Both the position numbers and the translations under genes were made by a program. From Epiperipatus broadwayi (lineage: Eukaryota; Onychophora; Udeonychophora; Euonychophora; Peripatidae): a DNA stretch of 64,000 nucleotides. Under the pieces are notes generated by a model that saw only the letters and a list, made by a program, of their open reading frames with translations, ran no database searches and was not told where the DNA came from. Positions 42,801 to 56,954 of this stretch are shown in pieces; within the stretch, counting starts at the first letter, position 1, and the number at the start of each line of letters is the position of its first letter. The stretch covers positions 990,001 to 1,054,000 of the forward strand of contig JAQFVV010000032.1 in assembly GCA_028023455.1 (NCBI GenBank), written 5' to 3'.

Positions 42801-44797
42801 CCTTACATTTCTCCCACTATATTATTTACTTCCATATATTTTGCAACCTTTTCATCACCACATATGCAAAAACTTTATATAACACTGATGTTACTACTAT
42901 TAGTCTATAATTGTTTAACTTTCTATGATCCTTACTTTTGTATTATTCTAGCTATCTGGAAATTCTCTCTTCTGTGTATCTTATTAAAACTTAATAAGAT
43001 TTAATTTTGCCTTATTTCCAAAATTCATCACTATCTCTGCTGCCCATCAATCTAAACCTCTTGTCTTTCCATTTTTCAATTTCTTCTCTGCCTCATTAAA
43101 TTCATTTTCTGTGAAACTAATATTTCTGTTGCTACATGCTTTTATTATTTGTTATCACTCTGTCCTTCACATCTAACATCTTTTTTATACCCATTGCATA
43201 CTTTTTAACTGCTTTGTTTAATTACTAACCATTTCTATTGTAAAGAAATTATGACGACTATGACATACTCTCTCTTCATTATCAAATGCTTTAATTTTCC
43301 GTATTTTATTCATTCCTCTTTATCTACTAATACATACCTCATAAATATTTGATAAATTTCCAATGCTCGAATTCACCTTCTGACAAAAAAGTTTCAAAAG
43401 CTGACTATTTGCAACTCTGTATATCCTTATCTGGGCATTCATATATGCTACTGTTCCACTCCATTATAGTTTGACTATCCCCAGTGACCATATTTAGTAT
43501 AGCTACCTTCCATTCTTGTCTTCCTAATCTTATCTCAAACCATAAATGCTCTTGATACTTTATAGTATTTAAATATTTTTTTAACATAACTCATATACCA
43601 CTACCTCTTTTTTCTTTTTTATTTATATCCTGCCATACCAAATTTTCCAGTGTAGGTTCTTCTCTTAGATATGTTTCCACTACTGTTAATACCTTGAGCT
43701 CTTTCTTTTTAACTGCTTTGTTTAATTCCAGTCACTTTTCTGATCTCCTACTACCTTGCATACTCAAATATTCAATTTTAACAATTTCTTCCTTTCTTAC
43801 TACCCTTTTATAACTGCTTTTGACTCTTTATTCTCTATTACATTTGTAATTAGCCTGTTTATTATTAATTTTACAGACCTATTCTCTCTCCACATGTACA
43901 TTAATCTCTAAATCAGCTACTCTTGTTTACTTCTTACATACCATTCATTCTTAATCATCTTTTTATAATATTGTAATTTAAAACCCTACCCTCTTACTAA
44001 TAAAAAAAATCCCACATACACAAATGTAACATTATTTCTCTCGCATAATTTTTTCAATCTCTCATTTATAGAACATGCCCTATCCAACATGTACCTATTG
44101 TCAAATTTTGATAATAATCCAACTACTACTACTCTTCCTTTAACCTTATTCAAATTACTAATCAATTCTTTGCGCTTATCCATTACTCTCTCTGATCGTT
44201 GTGACAAATTATTTGTCCCTGTTTCTTTACCTTATCTGTAACATCTCTAATTCTAGCTCCAAGTAAACATCTCTTACATACCTATTTCTATTTTCCCTTG
44301 TAATTACATCTCTACATCCTCTAATTATCCCCTATCAAGACTTCTCATAGTTTACTTTCCCTATTTCATTTGTAATATTCTCTTCTACCTTCTGGACTTC
44401 CTTATCGTTTCTATACATTAATTCCTTGACCTGCTCACACTTCATCTCTAATGCTTTTAATTTTACTTCTACAACCTTTACCTCTTCCTCTGTCTTACTT
44501 ATTCTTTATCTAGCTATCCCCATTGCACTGCTTATATTTTGTCATCCATATCTCTCATCACTCTACTAAATATATATCCACTCTATCATCCTTACTACAT
44601 TTACCTCCATTTCTCCTGAGTTTTTTTTAACCCATCTACACTTAGATATCATCTTTTCACCTCTTTTATCACATTCATACATGATCTACACAACAATATT
44701 TACATCCTTCCTAGTCTTATTTAAGTATTTCAAATAGAAAACCTTATCACATATGGTACAGCAGACTCTACCAAAGCATGTCTAATATTCCTCTGAC

Positions 44798-44846
<49 letters not shown>

Positions 44847-47800
44847 GGAATACAAATGCAATCCATATTTCTTTATTTTTCAATTCCCCATCTCTATATT
44901 TAAATTTATGGTTTTTCTACTACTCTTCAAGCCTCTTTACACAAAAGGAAAAACTTTTTTCTTTTAAAATGGCAATGGATAAACATGCTCCACTAACCTT
45001 ACATCTCAAACATTACCCTCTTTCTCAAATAAATCACTCTTTTTTAAATTGAAAAATTCTTTAATAGCAAACCTACACACACACAAATGTCCCTTTTATA
45101 TTTAAAATGCCGTATCGAATCACTTACCAAGTGATGTGATGCACTGTGACTTCTCCTTATACGGAGTCAGAAATCTCTCAGCCACTATGCCAAGAGAAAC
45201 CTGTTAGCCACTTTATCTTCCCTTTCCATTCCCCACCCTACATTTCACCATAATCTGCTCCATCCCATCTATGGCCTTCATATCTAAATTCCCCCCTATC
45301 TTTTCCCAAACCCAGCATAAAAACCATTAACCACCTTGTTCATATTTATTCTTCCATAACTTCATTATTTGTACCCTTTCTGCTTTAAAGCATTCACAAT
45401 GAATTAACAGATGCATAATATTTTCTATTACTCCCTTACACAACTTGCAGACTAAATCACCCATATTTTTCCATTTACATATATATTCCCTTGTTGCTAA
45501 AGAACCTGTTTGATCCTTAAACAATAAACTACTTTCCTTGCTATTATCATAAATTAACTCGCATCCAAGGTTCTGTTTACTTCTATATATATTTAAACTA
45601 AATTTTTACTCTCCATACTAGTTCTCCAACTCCCTATTCTTTATTAATGCATCTATTCTTTTATCCCATTCCTTATCACAATAACATTCAACAATCCTCC
45701 TAACACAATCATCCCATCTTTTGTACAAGTATACTGATATAAATTCTTTCCAAATTTTCTGCATACCGCATTACCTTTCTCACCCATCTTGTTGCCTGCC
45801 CTTTACTCGTAACCCAATTAATACTATTTTGGCTATTCTTTTATTCTCCATAAACTGCAATCTACTGAACATTTTCATTTTGCTTTTTGCATCTCTCATA
45901 TAAAAACTTGACCATCCCATTTCTCCTTGAATTGCCTCCTTTGCTGTCCACACATCTGCATCTAACGCATGTCTTCCTATTTCCTGTTGTACCCTTTTCT
46001 AAGTAATCTAATACCTCTTTACTAACAGTGTCGAAATCATTGACAGTAGGCGCTCTCTTGTGGAGAATAAGAACCATAATAAAAGAGATTGAAGAAAAAG
46101 TACTTTATTTAAATTGAAATTATATGTTTTATTTATAACTAAAAAGTAAAAAATAAAATATTATTTTTTTTTTTTTTTTTTTAAATAATGCTTTTACATA
46201 AACAACAGATTAAAAAGTAGAAAATAACAAAGTAATTTGACTAAAAGACATGTTGTGTCATTTCATAAAAGCATTTGAGGCCATAAAAATTGAAAAGATC
46301 TCAAGTGTTTTTAAGCAATGACACAATATCTTTTTTAGTCAGATTTCTTTATTATTTTCTAATTTTTAGTTGGCTGTTTACATAAAAGCATTATTTTAAA
46401 AAAAAATTTTTTTAATATTTTATTTTCCCCATTTAAAAAAAGTACCACATATTAAATCATTATTAGCTTTAATTCCTGCCAATAAAATGATTCTATTTAA
46501 TGTGTGTGTGTGCGTGCGTGCGACATGATACCGTTTGCAATTTACAAGTATAGATGCATATCCAGGTTATAAGTTCAGTACGAGCATTATCGCTCCAATT
46601 AAAAATATCCAATGCAAGTACATACATAATAATAATCAAATACTTCCAATCAATTAATCAAACTACAATTTTTTTTTCTTTAATTAGTTGATAATTATTC
46701 CATTGTGCAAAATCAGTGGGCAAAAAAAATTATTTGACTAATAGTATAAAAATAATAATTACATTAAAAATGATGCATGATTTTTAACAGAATAAAAAGA
46801 AAAAACATAACTGATAAAAATAAAATAAATTACCGAAGCTGGTTTAGCAAGTATCCTTTTGATGTGTCGATATCTATCATACAAAGGTCTCATTAAATCT
46901 TTCTCATCTTTTGTAGTCTTTTAATAAAAAATAAATAAAAAAAATATAATTAAATTAAATTCACAAAACTGTGTACAAAATACATATAATGTAAAAATAC
47001 ACTTACTGGTCTTCCATGAACACTTTCAAAATGAAGCAATACTTTCTGAACATCAATTTTCTCTTCTAAAAGCTGTTGCCTAGTCATAATCTATTAAAAC
47101 ATTAAATTAATATCTCTAGTAATAAAAAAAAAAGCAATTATATGGCCATTAATCTGAAAACAGTAAAAGCAACCAGTGCAAAAATGAAAAATTTTTCTAA
47201 CAACTAAATAATAAAAAATATGAGCAACATATGCAAATAAAAAAAAAAATGACAAAAATAATATATCAGGAAAATGTAAACAAAAAAGCAGAACATTTCC
47301 TCAAAAATAATCTATGAACTCTGCACCCTAAGAGCACAAACAATAGTTAATAACTAGACCAAATTTCATATCATATTACACATTCATGTTTTTCATTTGT
47401 AGTCATGTTTCTGTTGACAGGTTCATTCACTATAATATATGCATAATTTTCCTGTTTACTAAAAGTACAATCTACACAGATTGCTAAGTAAATAATTTTT
47501 AGCCAAATAACTGATTTATATATACAAATAATATAAATCATCAGGCAAAATCATATATATATATCATAAATACTATCTACCACTCCAAAAGTACAGTAAT
47601 CTGCTATAAATTCTTTTAGGTATTTTGTTTTTCTCTTAATTGGAATTGTTAATTCAAATACATTTTTGGTTTCTCTTCTTCATCTTTATTTTCTGATGGT
47701 CTGGATTTCTCTTCAAGGTTTTTTTTAAAAAAATCAAATTCAACACAGACAGTTATATCATCTGAGATCTCACATTTCCAGTTCTTACAATGACAATATT

Positions 47801-50800
47801 TTGGAATTTTATAAATTTAATACTTCTCTATATTAGAATTTACCTCAGACTATCCCTAACCCATATATTATTAGCAACTTTACATTTATTCTTATCTTTC
47901 TTCCTTGCTTGGGTTACTAGTCAGGACTAATAAATATAGTCTTGCAATTAGTTTTCTTCCCATCAACAACTCTGATGGAACTTTTCCAGTTCTTACAATG
48001 GTACAATATTTTGGGATATTATAAATTTAATCTTCCTCTATATTAGCATTTTCTTCAGATTATCCATAACTCATACTTTATTAGCAATTTCATATTTATT
48101 ATCTTTCTTCCTCGTTGGGTTACTAGTCAGGACTAATACAGATAGACATGTAACTAGTTTTCTTCTGATGGATCTTTTTCCGTGACCAGTGAAGATGTAT
48201 ACATTGATGAAATAAGATTGTATACATGGCTTCAAATGAGCACATCATTAAGCTATGATTTTTCCATTAGCTGTATAGCTTTTTCAGAATAATATGGTAA
48301 TGATAATTGATAAGTCCATTATTTCCCATTCTCCTCAAAATTCCCTGATATAAAAGCTGTTCCATCATCTGTAATCAATACTTCTCTTAAACCATAAAAT
48401 AAAAAAAATTATGTGAATCTCTTATTAATAGAAAATCTGACCACCAAAAATCAAGGAATAATTGTCATCTTTTACGATCCTGCATATACTTTTTGCCAGG
48501 ATCTTATCATTTTAGACCATATATGATACTCCTTCGTGAATAACTTGGACTTCTTTTGACAGGCTTCATAAATTTTAATGTTCTCTTTCATATCCCTATT
48601 TATCCAAAACTGCCAACATATCTACACACTTATCTCTAATGTTTCAGATCAATCGTAAACCTTCTCCTTACATCCTAACAATAATTTATCACTCATTAAT
48701 GTATTCCTTATAAAAGTCAAATGATAGATAACTAGGATAGCTAGATAGCCATCCATCATTTAATCAATTTTTGAGTTTTTAATAACCTAGATTCCTTTAG
48801 ATCGATTGTGCAAGTTTTGCTTTTGATGTACATGTTTTATATCCCATCTGTAAAATTTACTTCTGCAGTTTCTGAGTATGGCTTTTGGTTATCTGGAAAC
48901 CTGAATGATACTTTAGCATGCTTATAGCTTAATTCATAATAACACAAAAAATATGTTTTGCCAACACAACATTCTCGTGCTTAAGTGATCAGGGATCTAT
49001 TTATTGCTAGAAATTATCCCCAATAATGAATTGTGATCTGTGATCAAGGTAAATTTCTAGCCACACAAAAATGGGCGAAATTTCCTGATCCAAAATACTA
49101 TATTCAGAGTCCTTATAAAGTCTATAATTCTTCTTTCCTTTAGATAAAATGTAAGATGCATAACTATTAATCTTTCAAAAATTTTGTGGGGTATTACTGC
49201 ACTTATCTCTTATGCAGATGGACCTGTAATTAAAGTAACTTCTACTCTCCATTATAATGGACTGACAGATTGTTGAATGCTACAAGTGGCTATGATAACT
49301 TAAAACATTCTCCTAATGTCTCCTCCCTTGTCCATTTCTTCCAAGTGGTAATTATGTAATATTTTAAAAAAAAAAAACATCCAAAAAAAAAAAAAAGAAA
49401 CCTAACTAAATCTAAAAAGGCCTATAACTTCCTTAGTGAGCATTTTATGCATTATCATGACTTAAACTTTTGCAGATGATGGTGACTTCCCTTTCTTGAT
49501 GATGTGCCCAAAAAACTCATTTCATTTTTTAACTTTTAGATGCGATTATTTTTATTTAAATGTGCTTCAAAATCCTCAAATTGACTATTATTGTTACTAA
49601 GAAGTCATCAAAATATGAAATCACCCTTTCCATATTCCTGACACATGTCAATCTTCAAATGAAATATATTAATAGCAGTTTAATTTTGAATAATAATCTA
49701 TTAACACCTAAAAAGCCAAATGTGTGAGTGTAGTTAATATTTTGACTTCTTATTCACTGGAATTTGATAAAAAGTTGCTTTTAGTCTAACTTTTCAAAGA
49801 ATGAACAATTTTGTGCTAAAGCTAAAATATCCCTTACTCTGGCAAAAACCTTTCTTGAGATCCTCAATAATTCTCACTCTGTAATCTCCACATACATATA
49901 GCTGACCAATGGGTTTCAAAATCACTGCAATAGGAATCATCCATTCTGATTTTTCAATTGAAGTGAATATTCCATTTTTTACTCTAATAACTCTCATTTA
50001 CTTTATTTCTAAGAGTGGATAGTAGCTTCTATAGTTTGCCACAAAATGGTTTTACTTCTTTAGACATCACTAATTCTAATGGTTTTAATACTTCCATGAT
50101 CTGCCTTGAATAATTTTCAGATTTGGCTAATTTTTTGTTTTAGCACTATTTGTTTAATTTTTGTGTTTTAGCACTATTTCTTTAACAAAATTCAATTTAA
50201 ACTTTAAATGTAAATGATTATTGACTATATATGATTGTAATTTTGCTTTTTTATTTTACAATCTTAATGGTATTCTCACTTGCCCTAGCTGCAAGTCCCA
50301 TATCTCTACAATGTAGTTCAGATCCACTTTTTTGTGTGAGATGAATTCCAATCTTTAAATAACATAATCGAAATTTTTGAGCCGCTATGTACTTCCATCT
50401 GAGTTTCAATTCTGCATATAATGATCAAAATGCTTTCTCTTAACTAATTGAGAAAATTTTTACTATTTCTTCCTTGGATTTATTATCTCTAGTCCCCAAA
50501 GGTTTTTCACTTTCGCGAACTTTTTCTACATAACCTTTGTTGTGTACATTTCCAGCACTTATTTCTCCTCCACACATATTAAGAAGTTGTGTGGTCTTCT
50601 TTTTCACAATAGTAGCAATAAAACGTTTTCATATTTTTCTTGCCTTCATAATATTTCTTCTATTATTAATTTTCTGAATAAGTATTCCTTCCTCCCTAAT
50701 TTAATCTATGACTATTTCATATTTATGTTTGTTTCTTGTCTGCTAGTAATTTTATTCTTCAGAAATTTCTACTATATAAAACTGTTGAAGCAGTGTTTCT

Positions 50801-53800
50801 TTCATTTACTTGCTAAAATATATGGTCTTTGCCAATTTTCAACATTTTCTCAGTTTTTCATAACACTGCAATATGCCAGGTCAATTTTGGGCTAAAGTAA
50901 ATTTTCTATTATTTTTGTTTATTTCTTTGTACATATATTCCTCCAGTTTCTTAGACCAGCAAATTTCCTTCTAATTTTGATTTAAATTTATGCCTGAAAT
51001 ATAAAGTAATGCTATTGTATTTCTTTTCTCATCCTTAATCTTTAAATTAAGATGAAACAAAATCTTCAACTGGCATGACACATAGATTTGCTATTCATCT
51101 ACATTATTCACATTAAACTCTTGTATAGTAACCTGTACTAACACTATTGCCTGGTAATTTTGCTATATTCTATTGTATTTGATTCCATTAATAATTTATG
51201 TCCTTCATATGACTGAATTATTTTATTTCTTATGTTTTCCTTAACAGATTCATTCGCTGTAATAATAGTATATTATTTTCCCATTTAACTATTAGTATAA
51301 CTACACAGACTATTAAGTAAATAATTCTTAGATAAAAAGCCAATGTATAAATAAAGAATACATAACTACAATTAAAATATACAACATACATAAATTTAGC
51401 ATTAATAGATATAATGTCGGAAAAAATATAATTAATTCACCTTTAAGCTTACAAAAATTAACATTTGTATAACCTGCACTTTTTATAGGTTCTTAGTTTT
51501 TTTTCTTTCTAAGTACCTGTGTCAAAACTAGAATCATGTCTCCTATTTCTTTGAAAGTTTTACAAAAATTAATTTCTCTTTTTTAAAATGTTATATATTA
51601 TTCTCAAAGAAATTCTTCTTGACCAATCACTTGCATACATTTAAAATATTCATTTTAATTTGTCTGTGCTCACTTAATGACTTTAGTCATCTGAAAAAAT
51701 TATTTCCTTGTATAGCAAGACCTACAATAATTTAATCTCACAATAATTCTATCATATATTAAGCTAATAAGAAAAGTACATATGAAAAGCATCAACTTAT
51801 CAAGCAAAGAGAGAAAAATACAACCATATGTATCCACTACATGATATGTTTATAATTTTATTCTGGATAATATAAATTAATATTTTTAAAACCTTTTTGC
51901 AAAATAACTGTCAGTCTTATAGAGAGGTAGCAAATAAAATACAAATAATAACTATATAAATAAACAATAATAATATATGAGAACTCTTGATTACTAAAGA
52001 TTATAATCATTTATTAACTGAACTTAAATAATATTTTTTTTTTTTTATAAAGCGCAGTCGATATTGAAATAAATGAGAGAGTGCAAATCTCTCAAGCGCT
52101 AATGACTACAACCAGCCAAACAAATCTTAAGCACTGGGACAGAGAATTTTAATAAGAAAAGAGCGGTTCCACTCTCTTCTTTATTTGTCTTAATATATAT
52201 CCATGCCAGTCCAAAGTACTTATATTTGAAAGCGTGAATCTTAAATATCATCACACTTAATTCACTGAAATCAAATTATAAACATACAGCGCTTGAGAGA
52301 TTTGCACTCTCTCATTTATTTCAATATCGACTGCGCTTTATAAAAAAAAAAAAAATATTATTTACATATATTGCTGCAAATTTATAACATCGAAAAACTA
52401 CTGTGTAGTAAATCGAAAGATTTCACGCTGTATGTTTATAATTTGATTTCAGTTAATTTAGGTGTGATGATATTTAAGATTCATGCTTTCAAATATAAGT
52501 ACTTTGGACTGGCTTGGATATATATTAAGACAAGTAAAGAAGAGAGTGGAACCGCTCTTTTCTTATTAAAATTCTCTCTCCCAGTGCTTAAGATTTGATT
52601 GGCTGGTTGTAGTCATAAGCGCTTGAGAGATTTGCACTCTCTCATTTATTTCAATAACTGAACTTAAGTAGATGAGGAATGTAATATAGAAATACGAGTT
52701 CAAATAATAATGATTACTTCAATTGCTATTGATTACAATCTAAGTATTGGAAAATTCTTCTGCATTAAGTTATATAATATTATTGTTTATTTGTACCATT
52801 ATTATAATTTTAAAGTATTATATGTAGTATATTTTTAATGGGTAATTTCTTAATTCGTATATTTTGTGTGAATACAAGCAATGGTTATTCATTTATCAGC
52901 CGTGAGCATTTTATATAGTTGGTTTGCATCAACTCATATAGCCATTCAATTATTGGATAGTAAACAGTTAACTAGCTATTTTTAGCTACAGAATAATATA
53001 CATATAAATCCTAATTATCAGCTTTCACTAGCCTGATGAATATGCTTCTTTCAATATTTGTTTTACTAAAGGTTTTCACTTTTTATTACTGCAAATATAT
53101 GTAGGAATAATTCTCTGTGTGTGTGCAATAAATTCTCTATTGAAGATAGCTATAAAATAAAGGACAATAATCCAATAATAATATCTTATCTTCTTACGTA
53201 ATTTATTCCAGCATCTCAAATTTGCAGTTGCATCATAAAATAATGAATGTACATATATATATATGTGTGTGTGTATACAATCAATTAATATATATATATA
53301 TATGTGTGTGCATACAATCAATCAATGTAAAAATATCTAAAATTTTAATTCAATATTTTTCTTGTTTCAAACTTTTTTTTTTTTTTAAAAAAAAAGCAAC
53401 TTACAGGAATTTCTTGGCCTCTGTCAGCTTCTCTTCTTCGATCATCTAGTCTCTTGTTACAATAGTCTAATGTTTCTTCCATACTTAGTTTGTGACCATT
53501 TCCCTGAGCTTTACTAGTATCTACAGGAGTAGTTTTAGTCAATGACATCAATGATATATTTGGCCTCCCAATAAACTCATGATTTTCATCTCTCATTTCT
53601 AAATATTATAAACAAATAATTAAGTAAATGTTTGATAACTAAGAGAATGGTTTTATGGGGAAAATCTTAAATAATTTTATTGATTTAAGCTAAATATTTT
53701 GCATAAAATTTAATGGCAGAAAATAATTATAATAATTAATTTCGATGATAATAATTTTGTAATAATAACAATGATTTTCAAAAAATTATATTAATTAATT

Positions 53801-56800
53801 AATTAATCAATCAATAGTAATGACAATGATTTAAAAAAGTGTTTGTTACAACCCAATAAATTTATAATATAAATTGAAAAATAAAAATTCTTAAATATTT
53901 AATGAAGACAAAACTATTAGTAGTATTATTATATTAATAATCTTTATAACAAAAAAATTATTTATTTATTGTATTATCAATATACACAATAGTTAATAAA
54001 ATATTTCAATGTAACAACACCAGAACTATTTTTTAAACAAGGCAAAACTCTCCATACAGTAGTGCCACCCTCAACCAACTAGAGCCAAAAACATCAAAAT
54101 GTATGTATGGGTGCTGAACTGAGTTCAGACCCATATGACTATATAAGCTATTGAGCTTAGATTGAAAATATTCTTGTGTTTTCAATTTCATTCTCATAGT
54201 TTTGTAGTTAAGTAGAGATAAAAGGTGGCTGCTGGAGGATTGCATTAGAACCTAAGATCTAGGTGCAGTGCTCTCAGATCCAAGGCTCCTCACTGACGAA
54301 GGCCACAAGCCAGAAACTAGTCTGGGGATATTGGATGAGTAGGCACTAGATAGGGATTTTATGCACAAGCCTTCTGGAATCCATTGATTACTCTGGTTGG
54401 TACAGGGTAGCACTACTGTATGGAGAGTTTTGCTTTGTTTAATAACAATTATATGTTAGTATAAGAGATAGTGATCATGTGATGTTTAGGGGTTCAATTG
54501 TTTTTTATAGAATATTTAAACATTTTAACACCTTATTCTCATTAAGAAAACAGAATTTATTACAAATTTTTAAAATTATATTTATAAAAATGTATAGCAG
54601 ATATCAATAACTATTATTTAATTCAATTATGTAACATGAAACTAATCACCTTCAAATTAAATTACCTTACAATAAACAATCACATAAGCATGTAATATCC
54701 AAATAAACAAAATTATATGTAATATATAATGATGAAAGCTTATTGATCTATTAACTTGCTAGATATAATAGCAAATCTTGGTGTTATACTTTGTAAAAAT
54801 ATTTATATTTACATTAGTATAAGTTTGTACACTCCAGAAAAAGTGGAAAATATATTACGAGAAAAATAAATTTTAGATCGCTAACTGATAAGCATTAAAT
54901 TTAATTAATAAATTTATGTTAACTGTGATAAGAACACTGCAATCGATAAATTCCAAGAAATTTGCTGATTACAAATATTTCTTGATAAGAGATTAATTAA
55001 TTATATAGACGAAAAACTTTATAGACATAGAAATAGATTCCTAAGATTAATTAATATTATAGACCTTAACAACTTACCATATATGGAAATAATCTTAAGA
55101 GAGTAGTAATTAATTGTTAATTAAAAATGAAGATGAATTCCATCTTACGATAACAAACTATAGAGTAAGCAACAAAGTGCATTGTTCTGATTTCCAGTGA
55201 ACTGACCAAATGAGTGCAGAGAGAACTTAAGTGACAATAGCTGAAAAAAACTTACATGTCGGTGCAGCACTCTAGAGCGAAGCCAACATGTTCGCAAGCA
55301 GCAGCAGGACCAGGCTAAAGAGTTTGGGAAGCCGTGCAGAAAGTAGCCAATTGTGAAGTGCATTGGGGAAAAGAATCAAAAGTGAACTATATATATTATG
55401 TATGTGAGTATCAAGAACTTTACGCTATTATTGTTTATTGTATATTTGTTTGCTGGTCGCCCAGTCATAGTTGCAGATACAGCACTTAGGATCTAAATTG
55501 TTTTTCAACATTCAAGTCAATCTTTCTACTAGAAATCTATTAAAATATTTATGATAAGCAATCAAATTGAAAATTCCATTACTGATTGACAGAATAATTA
55601 ATTTTTATAAATATTACTTTAAAACAAATTTTTTTAACATTCAAAAATTCAATCATATTTTGAATGAATAGGGTGAGGGACACATTCATTAGCATAATGC
55701 AAATTAAGAAGCCACAAAGATTACATTTTTGATTTTTGTTTTTAATAAAAAATAAAACTGAAGTTCAAGTTAGTACAACTCTATAGGCATTATCTATATT
55801 TGAAACATTGCTATCAACTTTCATGATTAACTAAGTCATTGTATAAATATTTGAATAGTGTTTTTATGAAAGATATTTGTTCTGTTTATTCTACTCCAGA
55901 TCATCCAATATAAATTTGAGTTATCAATGGATATCAAATAATGGTAGTATAATTCACATATCAAATCAATTTTTAACTACTAGCTTTCATCAGTGAGGAG
56001 TTTTTGACTATTTGCATTTAGACATCTAGGAAACATCTTTCTACTATCACACCTAGTGACTTGAAATTTGAAAATATCCTAAAATTTTGAAACCACGCCA
56101 AAGAAAATGCCTGTATAATTATATAAACCTAGTATTAGTCAGTAATTTTACACTTTAGCTTGATAGTATAAAGAAGATTTACAATAAATTGTTTTGGACT
56201 AGAGTAACGGAATGAAGATCTACTCCTATATGTAAATGTAAATAGAGAAAGTCATGTGCCGTGTTGTTTGTATATACCAAGTTAGCCAAGAGCAAACAAT
56301 ATCTACAGCTAATAAATTGATAGCAAAGCAAGAAGTGACTGTTAAATGAGTAAGTACAAGTAGTCCTAAATTCTTCAATGAAAAAAACCATTAGCCACAA
56401 ACTAGTCAAATATTTTTTTTTTCATAACAACTGATATAACATTACATTACAATACAATATCCACGATTACTCAACCTTACAAGAGAGTTTTGGAACAAAA
56501 AAGTAAATACTTGATTGTAAGCAAAGAATAATATATTTTATTAACATAATGTAATAAATATAAGAAAATGTTTATTTTTGCATTGGATCTATCCTTCTGA
56601 ACAGCATTCGAGTTTTAATATGCATTAAATATTAAAATTATTAATTTTTATACAATCTAATTATAATCATCAGACTGAAGATAATATATACTGACATCTA
56701 GCTAATAAGGATCTTTATATAAAAATTCAAATTCTGAACATTTTCCATTACTTCACATATTGACACTGTAAACTTTTAAGTAATGTTAATTTATAGCTAG

Positions 56801-56910
56801 CTAGAAGAATAGTTTACTATTTGTTTAAAGGCCTTCAGCATTATATATTACATATTATGTAAATTGTGTGTGTGTGTGTGTGTGTGTGTTATATATTACA
56901 TATTATGTAA

Positions 56911-56954
<44 letters not shown>

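Larger units (their letters stand above)
41195..44770 (-). mobile_element. CR1-like LINE, nearly full length, minus strand
   Basis: Read on the minus strand, ORF1-like sequence with PHD-like, coiled-coil and esterase-like parts is followed by endonuclease-like sequence, reverse transcriptase and a C-terminal zinc-binding segment. The 3' end is marked by short GATGC repeats (GCATCGCATC around 41200-41208). CR1-like LINEs with PHD and esterase domains in ORF1 are established for animals. All frames are broken. The 5' end is near a TA microsatellite (44800-44841). Confidence 0.85.
32983..46833 (-). other. FAM13 intron (13.9 kb), a nest of retroelements
   Basis: Donor GTAATTTA at 46833, acceptor TTTGTAG at 32983. 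It contains gypsy element 1 (33800-38671), LINE-like sequence around it (about 33700-33799 and 38677-40600) and an inverted duplication (39057-39553). It also contains two CR1 relics (41195-44770, 45135-46050) and a palindromic element (46150-46436). 32983-33700 and 40610-41190 show nothing recognisable. Confidence 0.85.
47414..51350 (-). mobile_element. Ty3/gypsy relic 2, minus strand, strongly decayed
   Basis: Minus-strand fragments in gypsy order: gag zinc knuckle (50530-50625), reverse transcriptase (49794-49997), RNase H (49001-49065) and integrase (48320-48395). The ends 47414-47520 and 51243-51350 resemble each other (ACAGGTTCATTCACTATAAT versus ACAGATTCATTCGCTGTAAT; later ACACAGATTGCTAAGTAAAT versus ACACAGACTATTAAGTAAAT), so they are probably LTR remains. 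It is older than element 1. LTR inner borders and target duplication are not readable. Confidence 0.78.
47091..53404 (-). other. FAM13 intron (6.3 kb) and its contents
   Basis: Contains gypsy relic 2 (47414-51350) with a 208-bp tandem duplication, the nested palindrome (52028-52654) and TA/TG repeats (53252-53326). 51350-52010 and 52670-53250 are AT-rich with no recognised feature. Confidence 0.85.

Noticed and set aside
43986-44207. Host SGNH esterase gene
   Set aside because: Short, single-frame, and embedded between coiled-coil and RT parts of a CR1-like LINE, where such a domain is expected.
53345-53404. FFFKKKKK tail continuing the FAM13 exon frame
   Set aside because: A consensus GTAAGT donor at 53404 ends the exon; the tail is translated intronic T/A run.
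56841-56950. CRISPR-like array
   Set aside because: Simple TG microsatellites with a duplicated flank; no regular spacers, and the DNA is from an animal.
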